Source: Akkermansiaceae bacterium (GTDB lineage: Bacteria > Verrucomicrobiota > Verrucomicrobiia > Verrucomicrobiales > Akkermansiaceae). Taken from it: a stretch of 58,224 nt of DNA. Where the stretch lies: contig JANXMQ010000103.1 in the NCBI GenBank assembly GCA_025354565.1, positions 1 through 58,224 on the forward strand. The letters run 5' to 3'. The notes below the pieces were generated by a model. The model was given only the letters and a program-made list of their open reading frames with translations. It was not told where the DNA came from and searched no databases. The position numbers and the translations under genes were made by a program. This document shows positions 33,150 to 43,200 of this stretch, one piece after another (position 1 is the stretch's first letter; each line of letters opens with the position of its first letter).

Positions 33150-34139
33150 ATGACTGAAATGAACAACCATTTTGCACAGACTCATTCGGCTGCTGAAATT
33201 GCAAAATTCGCGCGTCCGTTAGCCGTCCGACGCGTTCCTCCCTTTGCCCGGATTTTCCTGGCGACTGTTCTGTTTTTCGCGATGTCGTTCGCGGCGAAGG
33301 CCGGCTGGTTTGATAAAAAAGAAGCCGATTTTACAAATTACGAAGTTCCACTCTACCAGCAGATCACCAATCACATCAAGGTCAAGATCTTGGCCCGTCT
33401 TGGCGAGGGCAAGAACACGCGTGACCGTTACTTCATTATTCCTTTTGCCTATCAAAATAAGGCTAACGACCCCGCCTACTCCCATTCGTTCATGACGGTG
33501 ATCCGTGTCCTCGCCGACAACCAGCAACACCAGTTGACAGCGGGGGTCAAGAAACGGACCTACAAGGATCGGGCATTTCAGGCGTTCACGATCAGTTGGT
33601 TGCCATACGATTTCGCGACCAATCCAAATCTTTGCGTTTTCAAGGGATTTGGCAGTCGCATTATCCCGAGTTGGAACCAATGTCCGCTGTCATCAGGACG
33701 GAGCTTCACCTTGGAGGAGACGATCAAGCTGGCGGTAAACGTGAAAAACGCGGTATGCATGTGGGGACCTTACGAGATTTCCAAGGACGGATTTGATATG
33801 GCCGTGAAGCGCCTGCGTCTGCTCGAAGCGGGGGCCATAAAATATCGGGCCGACGACCGCCTTACCCGGGAAAATCACACCGCCATCAATTGTTTCCATG
33901 CCATGGCGGGCCTTACCGAGCTTTTCCCCAAAGGTGGAATCTTCGGCACCGGATTTAATATGTGGGGAATCAATGGCACTTCGAGAGTTCTGCTAGAATA
34001 TAACGAAACCGCGCACATCAAGGGCGTCCTGCTGGAACCTGTCGATGATAAGCAGGACCGCTTCGGATTTGTTTACGCGCCGACACGGGAGAGCGGATAC
34101 TACAATCCGTTTAAAACCGCGTCCGCCTATAAACGATAA
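33150..34139 (+). CDS. Secreted protein of unknown family
   Basis: 329 residues. A hydrophobic segment at ~33-50 ending AKAG is a likely signal peptide or anchor preceded by ~25 polar residues. The mature protein is mixed alpha/beta. Two notable spots are TREN HTAINCFHAMAGLTE (a Cys with nearby His) and GGIFGTGFNMWGINGTSRV, giving a cysteine-plus-glycine layout that loosely recalls NlpC/P60 or papain-like amidases. This is weak and no family is claimed. It follows the LolA-like gene by 149 bp in the same direction and could be a later cistron or independent. The 141-bp gap downstream to the convergent gene has a short stem (gtggaaaaccac) without a T tract. Confidence 0.75.
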   Translation: MTEMNNHFAQTHSAAEIAKFARPLAVRRVPPFARIFLATVLFFAMSFAAKAGWFDKKEADFTNYEVPLYQQITNHIKVKILARLGEGKNTRDRYFIIPFAYQNKANDPAYSHSFMTVIRVLADNQQHQLTAGVKKRTYKDRAFQAFTISWLPYDFATNPNLCVFKGFGSRIIPSWNQCPLSSGRSFTLEETIKLAVNVKNAVCMWGPYEISKDGFDMAVKRLRLLEAGAIKYRADDRLTRENHTAINCFHAMAGLTELFPKGGIFGTGFNMWGINGTSRVLLEYNETAHIKGVLLEPVDDKQDRFGFVYAPTRESGYYNPFKTASAYKR

Positions 34140-34280
34140 TTGGTACACTCCCAAGGCCCCACCATTAATACCAAGATTGCTACCAAACTGGGGCGGTGGA
34201 AAACCACTCCACCGGCAATAACTTCGGTTAGAGCTTCTTGCCGGAGCTGGATAGCGACACTTCAGGCTTTTTCAAGAATG

Positions 34281-36593
34281 CTAGGGTCGTTGATAGATCA
34301 CAACGGTCGTGCGTGGAGACACTTTCGTAATGCTGCCGGGTTCGACCGGCTTGCCCGTGACTAGGTTAGATATTTTCCCCGCGCCCACCGGCACCTTAAG
34401 CTCGAAGGTCTTGTCCGCGCTCATGTTCATGGCAATCGTGTAGGAGCCGTATTTCAATTGATAGAAGTCCCCTTTGCCTGCAAAAATACTTTCGTCACCC
34501 GGCTTGAAACTGACACCTTTCGGAATCATCGCAATCGGCAGCTTTTCCCCGGTATGCGCCGATACGATTTCCGCCGGGTAGCGGTGGCCGCCATTTCCGA
34601 AGCCAAAATTCGTCCAGTTCGGCCTCACGTAATCCATGCCGGATGGCGTGTATTGAATATCACTCGCCACCGTGGCGATGCGATCAAACTGCGGTGTTAG
34701 GTGATGAATCCGACTGAGGAAATTCACGCCATACCGTGCCCGCCAGTAGAGCGAGACGTAGAGGATCTCGTCGCCATTCTTGATCGCCACCACGCCATCC
34801 TCCTCGTCGCTGAAGATGAAGTCAGGCTGGTCCCACGACATCGGCAGACGATGATTCGCCGGAGGCTGCGCCTTGATGGTTTCATAACGCGCCGGCACAC
34901 CCAAGAGTCCGAACGTCGTGCGGAATCCTTTGTCTTCAGCTCCCTTTTGGATCGTCTCGAAAAACTGATTGTCCGCTAACATTTGCTGGCCGTAGCCGAC
35001 CAAATACGGATCCAACGTGTCCGCCGCAACCTGCAATGGCGTACCATCCCAGGACGGGCGCTGATCGTAGGTCACATTGCCGGGGTAATGAGTATCCCGC
35101 CAACCGACGATGGTTTCCACGACCATCGCGCGGTGGCCTTGCTCATCGAGCATCGGATAGCGGAATGGAGCACGAGCTCTCGCGATCTTCACTAACTGCT
35201 CCTTGATCCGGGCGTCTCCCGGTTCGCCCAATGCCGGGCGGGTGGCGGCATAAATCAGCGCGACCCAGTCGAGCACCTCCCCGTAGAGGCCGACGAAGCC
35301 GAGCTCCTTGGTGAGCCCCTTCGCCGTGAGCTGATAGTAGGCGTTTCCAAGGGGCGTCGTGGGCGTGCCGTTTTTCTCGCTGCCCTGCCATGCTTCAAGC
35401 CCGACCGATTCGTAGAGATAACGCAACGCCTGTTTTTCCGGCAGCGCCTTGGAGGGTGTCAGCACGGCGATCCCGCGATTGGCCAGATAGATGCCGTAGA
35501 GGTCGTTAATCATCGACTGGTTGGTGTACAGCCGCCGGTTCTCGCGGTGATCATCCCGACAGGCGACGAGCATGTCGGTGAAAGCCTCGCGGCGGGTGAT
35601 TTGCTGGCCTTTTCCGTTGTCGATTTTTTCGTCCAGCGAAGGATCGAGTTCTTTTTTCAATAGCGTGATCACCCGCCCAGAAGGCCCGAGCCCGAACCAA
35701 TCTGGATTGTAAGTCGATGGCTCTTGGTGAGCGAGTTTTGGGTTCGCTACATAGTTCTGATAGAGCGAATCCAGGCTGACGAGTACCTTCGCCACCGTTT
35801 CCGGCTTGCCTGCGGCATGGCTCCATCCGGTGTGATAGGCTTCTGCCAGGAAAAGGGCCTGCATTTGGTTCGTCGGCTTTTTCGGTGCCTTCAACAGCCC
35901 GTCGATGAAGCCGTTCACCCAGGATTTCACCGCATCGATCACCTCAGGGCCTGGCCCTGTGCGGACGGGAGCGTTCGCCGGATAGACACCCTGCTTCTCG
36001 TCCAGCGGCGGCGTAAAACAGGGATCGGTATGGGTATAGACCCGGTAGATCCCACGAGTCGGCGCAGTCATCGGCTTCTGGTATTGCTTGAAGTCCTTGC
36101 CGTATCCCCAGATCGGTCCACTCGCATGGATCTCACAGCTCACGCGGGTTTTCCCCTTGGTTAGATTCACCGGCAGCAACCCCGTCCGATAGATGAACCG
36201 GCCCGGATAGGAAAACGATCCGACGCCGAAATCCAGCACCTCGATGTCGCCCAGATGGCGGTAACCGACCTGCTTCCCCTCGACATGCAGCGTCATCTGG
36301 TTGGCGTTCACCTCCTCACCCCACAAGCGGATCGTCAGGTAATTCTGCTTTTCCGGATCCACCGTAATCTGGAATTTCAGCACGCCGCCTTTCCAAGAAT
36401 CCCCCTCGGGAAGCAGGACTCGCGCGGATTCGTCGAGTCCGCCTTTGATGACTTTTGATTGCGCCGCATCCACTGCGTGAGCTGATTCAGACGGATCGTT
36501 TCCGAAAACCACCTGATCTAGCACATCAGCCCTGACACAGGCAGATGCGAGGAGGACGATTAAAGCTACGGAGAGGATCGGTTGTCGGCTCAT
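34281..36593 (-). CDS. Large secreted protein of unknown family
   Basis: 770 residues from the ATG at 36593, with signal peptide MSRQPILSVALIVLLASACVRA. An open frame continues upstream in the same phase, but it is the antisense of the membrane-protein frame and lacks coding character. The N-terminal ~150 residues read as a beta sandwich (LTIRLWGEEVNANQMTLHVE). A helical central part with NQSMINDLYGIYLANRGIAV resembles alpha/alpha-toroid lyase or glycosidase cores. A beta-rich C-terminal part follows. No catalytic motif is assignable. The start overlaps the stop of the small membrane-protein gene (ATGA), implying coupling. Confidence 0.75.
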   Translation of the reverse strand: MSRQPILSVALIVLLASACVRADVLDQVVFGNDPSESAHAVDAAQSKVIKGGLDESARVLLPEGDSWKGGVLKFQITVDPEKQNYLTIRLWGEEVNANQMTLHVEGKQVGYRHLGDIEVLDFGVGSFSYPGRFIYRTGLLPVNLTKGKTRVSCEIHASGPIWGYGKDFKQYQKPMTAPTRGIYRVYTHTDPCFTPPLDEKQGVYPANAPVRTGPGPEVIDAVKSWVNGFIDGLLKAPKKPTNQMQALFLAEAYHTGWSHAAGKPETVAKVLVSLDSLYQNYVANPKLAHQEPSTYNPDWFGLGPSGRVITLLKKELDPSLDEKIDNGKGQQITRREAFTDMLVACRDDHRENRRLYTNQSMINDLYGIYLANRGIAVLTPSKALPEKQALRYLYESVGLEAWQGSEKNGTPTTPLGNAYYQLTAKGLTKELGFVGLYGEVLDWVALIYAATRPALGEPGDARIKEQLVKIARARAPFRYPMLDEQGHRAMVVETIVGWRDTHYPGNVTYDQRPSWDGTPLQVAADTLDPYLVGYGQQMLADNQFFETIQKGAEDKGFRTTFGLLGVPARYETIKAQPPANHRLPMSWDQPDFIFSDEEDGVVAIKNGDEILYVSLYWRARYGVNFLSRIHHLTPQFDRIATVASDIQYTPSGMDYVRPNWTNFGFGNGGHRYPAEIVSAHTGEKLPIAMIPKGVSFKPGDESIFAGKGDFYQLKYGSYTIAMNMSADKTFELKVPVGAGKISNLVTGKPVEPGSITKVSPRTTVVIYQRP

Positions 36594-37120
36594 GAGTTGG
36601 CGCGTGGTGGAATGAAGTGTGTCCAATCCGGTATCAGTGAAACAATCCATAAACGCAAGGCAGGAGTGGGGACACGCATATTCGCCACGATCCCCGCAAA
36701 GCCGATGAGTGCCGAGTGAAAAACCATATACGCCGCGTGGGCATTTCCCGCCCCCGGAGCACCCGGCGGGGGGGCATTCAGAGCGAGGAAAAAGGTCACT
36801 GGGGCCAGTGAACCAAGAATCTCCGCCGCCAGCGCGAATGCCGTGAGCTAGGCTAGCAACGATTGGCGGAAGCCCAGTCCCGTTCCGAGCAAGAGTCCTA
36901 ACAGGCCATTCAGGAGGCCGTTGCAGGCAAGGGTGAGCGCGACCAGTAGCGGCATCTTGATCGCAACGTAAACTCCCATTAGGGGGTCCCTCCAGAATCC
37001 GACGGTGAATCCGTAAAGCGCGAAGCCGGTCACCGCCATCAAAGCCGCACGGGCCACCCGCCGAGGCGAGGGAACATCTAGCCAATCCGCCGGGGGATGG
37101 ATCAGTTGGCGCAAGTGCAT
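36590..37120 (-). pseudogene. Small membrane protein gene interrupted by one in-frame amber codon
   Basis: Starting MHLRQLIHPPADWLDVPSPR, a 90-residue frame ends at TAG (36848-36850). The same frame continues after the stop for 85 more codons (LTAFALAAEILGSLAPVTFF, then hydrophobic segments) and ends at TGA in the ATGA overlap with the next gene. Both halves are strongly hydrophobic and read as one ~176-residue protein with about five membrane segments. One nonsense codon in an otherwise undisturbed gene suggests a recent mutation, stop-codon readthrough, or a sequencing error. I recall similar small membrane proteins in Verrucomicrobiota but cannot name a function. Confidence 0.7.
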
Positions 37121-37214
37121 GGGCTAGATCCAAACCGGCATTTGTGAATCCATGATGTGGATCCCGTGATTATCCGGTGAATCTGCGTGATCGTCGATGA
37201 GGGCGGGAAAGTCG

Positions 37215-40200
37215 CTATTTTTTCATCACATCATTGGCTTCCACGCCCTTGCTGTTGGAGCGGCGTTTCATCTCCCATTTTTGGATCTGTTGCTTTTGGA
37301 GGGCTTTATTGGATTCATCGATGTTTTTGAGATACTCGCCCTTTTCAAGCACTTTGGGGCTGGGCAGAGCAGCCTTTGGATCAGAGGTTCCAACAGAATT
37401 CGGAAGCTGTGGTGCCGAAGAGGATTGTAAGACCATGTTCCCGCGGTGGAATGCATAGCGGTTTTCACCCTGCTTCACGATCACCGTCGAGGTGCCATCG
37501 ATGTCCCCGACTTCAAAGACTCCGCGCGGATCGGTCGTGCCGCTTTGCACTTCCTGGTTCTCGCTGCCGAGCGCTTTAACCTCGGCATCCGCCAGTGCTT
37601 TGCCTGTCGCGGCATCCGTAACGGTGGCCCGCACCCGGCCATTCGGATTCTCCTTCACTTCTAACTTGAGCGGGGAAATCAACACCAGTCCGCTGGTGAA
37701 GAGGTTGTCGCCACGTACGATGGCCAGATAGGCACCTTCCTCTTTGACTGGCAACTTCAGCTCTTTTGCTTTCACGGCATAATCCTTGCCGTCACCCAAA
37801 GTAAAAGATTCTCCGGCCTGGGGTGCGATTCCGGCAAGATCCACCCGCGTGATATTGCTGAGGCTTTTCTCGCGCAGATAGAGTTTTAGCAAATCTACTT
37901 TGTATAACAGAACCGCACCTTCCTGGATGTTGCGGTAATCAAGCGTCAGCTTCACCTCCTCACCCGGTTTGTATATCGTCACCTCCGGCAGGCTGACACG
38001 CTTTTCTTCAAACAACGCGATCGCCTGCGCGGCATCCTCATAGACGGACTTCACCTTTTCATACCAGGCGATGGCATCCACAGGCCTGCCTTGCGCATGA
38101 TAGACTTGGGCGGTGACGTAGCGGGCATAGTCGCGGTCCTTGCCATCCCCATTGGCGACCGGGGCAGCGGCGGTTAGGGATTTTTCAAATTCGCCCTGCC
38201 AGAAATATCCCAGTGCCGCCATGTATTTGAAGCTGTCTGCAAAGGGACTGGTGGTGTAGTGTTCCGCGCCCGATGTCGCAGCACTCACCATGCCTGGGTA
38301 ATTTTTCAGCGAAAAATAAACATTCACCCGGCTGAACGCAGCATCGTCCACCTGAGGATCCGTCGGATAGAGCGTGATGAACTGCTCTAGCAAATCTCGA
38401 CTGTGATTTAGCAAGGCATTTTTCTCTAACTTCTTTCCCCCACGGCGCACCGGCAGGGATTCCGCATCCGGGGCCTTGGCACTGAGATCCTGAGCCAGCC
38501 CGATGAGCGAGCCAATGACGTCCTGGCTGTCCGGGTATTCACGCCACAGCCGCTCCTGAAGTTCAACCCCTCCCGAGTAGTCGCCTGCATCTTCGAGCAC
38601 GACGCCAAGTCCCGAATCTTCCAGGAACGCCCCATCGAGTGCGGCGCGAAACACCGTCGCCGCCCGCTCGAATTCATTCAACCGCCGATAGGCTTCTCCC
38701 ACGCGCAACAGCTTCTCAAAAGGAATCACCAGTCGCGGGTGACGTTCGGTGAGTAGCTCGAAGGCACCTATCATCGCCTTGGCATCCGAGTTGTCACGGT
38801 CTGCTAGAATCCACAAGCGCATCTGGGCGGTATCGCGCTCCTCGTCTTGGGTCATTTTACCTCCCGCAAGCGCGTCGAGATGCACCAAGCATTCGGACGC
38901 TTGGTTGCGCTCGAAATGCAGCCGGGCGGCCTCCATGTGTTCATTCCGATTCATGACATAAACATCTGGCGAGGGCTGGCCGGGTGGAAGAATAGTTAGG
39001 GTGTTTGCAGTGCCCCGTCGGCATCTAGCGGGATCGTATGGATCTGCCACTACTGCGCCTTGGGCCGTCCATGTTCCGGGATTCAGCGCGATCATTTCGT
39101 AACTCACATTGCCAATCGTGCCGGGGCCATACCGCAGGCGCAGATGGTTCCCGGTTCGCTCAATCCCTTGGGCGTTGCTCTTCAAGCTTCCTTCGACAAA
39201 GAGACAACCGTCAGGAATGTCCTCGTCAATTTGCAGGAAATTCCCATGGGACTCCCACTTGGCATCGGGGTGATTCGCGATTTTCACGACGACGCATACC
39301 AACTGCCCGTAGGCCGCATTCGTTACTGGTGAAGTGCTCGCTGCATTGAATCGGTTTTCACCCAACATATAGGTGTCATGCAGATAAGTCCGGCTGGCGA
39401 TTTTTGGATACTCCCAGGTTTTAGGGTCATCCGGCAGAGTGGATTTAACTATCGATGCGATCACAACCGCCGGGGATACCCCTTTGACTCGAATGGTTAG
39501 CTTGCCGTCGCTCGGGATAGTTAGAATGTCACCCGGGCTGGCGGTGATGACCTTGCCGTCGGCCAGAATTTCCAAGGAGTCGCCGTCAGCCGCGCGGGGA
39601 AGGGATTTCGCATACTCCATGAGGGCCTGCATCACTTGTCCACGACAGCGGGTGGAACCACCCGGGGCGCTTGCTTGTGAGGTGAGCAGCCAATTGACGA
39701 TGCGGCGGACTTCTGGTGCGGCGGGCTTGAGTTTTGTGGCGCACCACAGCGCGGCGGCCGTTGCTTCTTCCGGTGCGTTGAGACCGGCCACTTCCTTGCT
39801 GCCCGGCCAAAACAAGGTCTCTTCGCCCGCGACGGTTTTACCGGCAGTGCCGGTTTTCAATACCAGGGTGAGCAACTCGCCAGCCTCTTCCTCGCGCCCG
39901 GCGTGGATCATGGCAGCACACAGTCTAACTAAGGCAATCGGCGTGAGTGTTTCACGGACCCGATAGAGGGGATTGAGTAGTGAAAAATCAGCGCTACCCG
40001 CGACCGCCATCGACTGCAGAACCACCGACTTACGTTCGAAATCAGACGCACCGATCCCACCGTAACGACCGGCGACGAACGCGGCCGCGCGTTTCAACAT
40101 CATGTCGCTGATCACCGCTCCTTGGGATTTCGCTTCCAATAAGGAACGCCAGGTGAATGCCGTTGTTAGGAGTCCCGGCGATATATCGATATTCTCCCAT

Positions 40201-43200
40201 GTCCATCCGCCGCCTTCGCGCTCGGTAGCGGCGATTTCGGCGATGAGTGTTGCGAGGTGGGTTTGAAGGGCGGCCTTGGTCGCGGGGTCGCGAGTGCCAG
40301 CGAGTGCGGCGATAACCTGAAGCAGCGAACTGGCGGCATTCTGCGGTTCGCTGGCGTCGATGGTTTCACCCTTGGCACCGAGTGATGCTGCCGGAAACGC
40401 GGCGACATCCAACGCACGGACCAAGCGGAATCCGATGACACCCTCCGCTTTCGGCAGGATCAAGGTATGTTCCCCTTGGGCGAATAATCCGCCGGTTGGG
40501 AGGATGACTGGCACGTTGATGTCGCGTGTCGTTAGATTACCGCTCCATTCCACGCCATTTGCCACGACACTCACTGCCGTTGAACCCTGCTTGTCGGGGG
40601 CTTTGAGCTCCTTGATCAAGCGGGTCGCACTTTCGCCGGGGGCCAGCACACCGAAATCCACCCGGCCGGTGATATCTCCTATCGCATATGACACCGTTAG
40701 ATTAGCGGTTGTCGCGGCGCTGCGATTGGTAATGGAAACGGGAATGGCGAATGTCTGCCCCGGCCTCACACACTCGGGCAGCGACGCATGGACGATCCAT
40801 GGCTCCGGTGCGGGGATGACCAGCGTGTCGCCTGCGATAAAGGATGTTCCGTCCACCGCCCATGCAACGATAGCAGTGGTGTCCGCCGGTTGATTGATAT
40901 TTCCAATTTTTTTCGCGCCCGAGGCATCGGTCTCGAAAGAATCAGAATGAGTCTTTGTGACACCCGGGCGGTCGGATTTCATGAAGGATTGATGCCCCAT
41001 CGCTTCCAAGGGTAAGGGTGCTTTTGAATCATCGTCATCATTCCATCGAATGTCGGTAATTCCCTTGCTAGCGATTCTCACGTCCACTCCTAGGGCATCC
41101 TGCTTGGCGGCTTTGAGGCCGGGGTTGATGACAAACACGCCGCGTTTCGAGGCGTTGTTCACCAGCAGAAACGTGTTGGATTTATTGAATGATATATTGT
41201 TAGATAATAGCAAACTATTGCCCGAATTGAGACTCAATTCCTGTTGCTGGATTCCGTTGAGCTGCATCTGGTCGTTGTCGGATGTAGCAAATGTCCCGTT
41301 AGTCAATTTGCGGGATGTGCCCGGATGGAAAAAGGTGACACTGCTCTCCAGGCTTAGTCCGGTGGAGCGGGTGGGGATCACCACTCGGCCTTCAGGCATG
41401 TAGGGCTCGCCGTTTTTCAGAGTACATGTCCGGGTGAAAACGGTCGCTGCCACCGGATTTCCTGCTAGATCGGTGGTCTTGACGCTGTAATCCCTGGCTC
41501 CGGTGGATGAGAGTTTGACCATCAAGCCGCTGCGGATTTCAAATGGCCGCGATGCCAAATGCACTTGGCGGACATCCATGGCGGCAACCGTGACGCGGAA
41601 ATTCGGCCCATAGGCGGCGGTCGTGGGAATCTCAAACTGATTGGCTCCGGTCTTCAGTGAAACCAATTGATGGCTGAAAAATTCCTGCGCGTGTACGGTG
41701 ATGAGGGCGAAGGGATGGTCGATGCCAGATTGGACCCGGATTTTAAACGGTTGCCCGGCGATTAGATGAGTGGCGTCTGACAACAAGTGGAGCTTTGAAT
41801 CATCCTCGCCACCACTGGCCTGGAGTGTGGATTCCGCTGTCACTTCATGGCCTTGCTTGTCTATTCCTAACAATTTAATCAAGTAGAGTCCGCTTTTCGG
41901 TAATGTGATGTTTTGGGAAACCTTGCCGGTGACGTCGGTTTTCAAGTCTCGTTCAAAGATCGTTGTATCCGTCGCCTGACTGATGAATCCACTGAGCCAT
42001 GGCACTCCTTCGAGGACGCGTCCGGCTTTAGCTGGCTCACGCCGGACGATGGTGAGTTTGAGGGCGGTGGCGAAGTTTTTCCCGCGATAATCGAGCGTCT
42101 TGACTCTGAAATCAAACGGTTCTCCGGCAAGTGCTCCTTCGGGTAAATCCTCAAACGCCATCGAATAGTCGTTTGCGGAAATACGAATAACCTGTGTGTA
42201 GTTCGTATCCAAAGCCGGAACCCTCAACAGGATCGGATAGACTCCAGGCTTCAATAACGTCGTGGGCAATTCGTAAGCCACGCGACCCGACGGATCGAAT
42301 GTGATCTCCGTCTTTGTTCCATCGGGCAGCGTTAGCATGGCCGTGCCCCCCACCACCGGAAGACCGTTAGAATAACTCACGATAAACGCGCCCTTGATCA
42401 CCTCGCCTTGTAAAAACGCCTGTCCCTCCGGGAGGGTGGAAGTGATGTATCCTCGGGGAGAGCCTTCATCCGCATTCACATTAAAATTCGCCTGAAGACT
42501 TTCCTTGCTGTTGAAAACGCGGACCTTGTAATCGCCGCTGGATGCCGAGGGAGGCAAGATGAACTCACCACTGCAGAGTCCCTGCGGGGACCATGTGACA
42601 GGCCCTTCATAGAGCAGTCGTCCATCAGGAAGTTGTGCCCGCCATTTCCAACCATCACCCGCCTCGGGGACTTTAAACGTGCCATCCTTAACGTCCCGGC
42701 GGATGGCGTGCCAGCCGACTTGATCACCGGGTGCATAATCTCCGCGTTCAAACAAAATGCGGGACATTTTCACTGGCGGCGTGCTGAGCCCCAATCCAGC
42801 AAGTGATAGAAAACTGCCGGCCATGCCGCGCGGGGTACTGACTAGGACCCGCATGGAACCAGCCTTTTCGATGCCTTCTGGTTTGGCGCGGAATATGCCG
42901 TCGGCTCCGGATTTGCCGGTGGCGACAATCTTCTCACCATCGCTGACCAGAATGTTCGCATCGACCACATGAACTTTGTCAGGGCCATTCATGACAAAGG
43001 CCAACAATTCGCGGCGGGCGGATTCCACTAACACATCAATATCACTGCGCACGACCAGGGTGGTCGCCTGCCAGTCCTCGCCCTCGACGCGGATGATGCA
43101 CGCGCCTGCTTTGTTGTCAGCGAATTCGACGGGGATTTCCTGTTGAATGGATCGGAAGTGCGCGTAATCCGCCACTTTCACCTCCCAAGTCTTTTCGGGT

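Noticed and set aside
34194-34205. Small stem gtggaaaaccac downstream of the 33150-34139 gene as a terminator
   Set aside because: The stem is only 4 bp and there is no following T tract.
36594-37133. Upstream extension of the 770-residue secreted protein
   Set aside because: The signal peptide begins at the ATG at 36593; the extension is low-complexity, antisense to nothing real and out of phase with the hydrophobic frame that fills the region.
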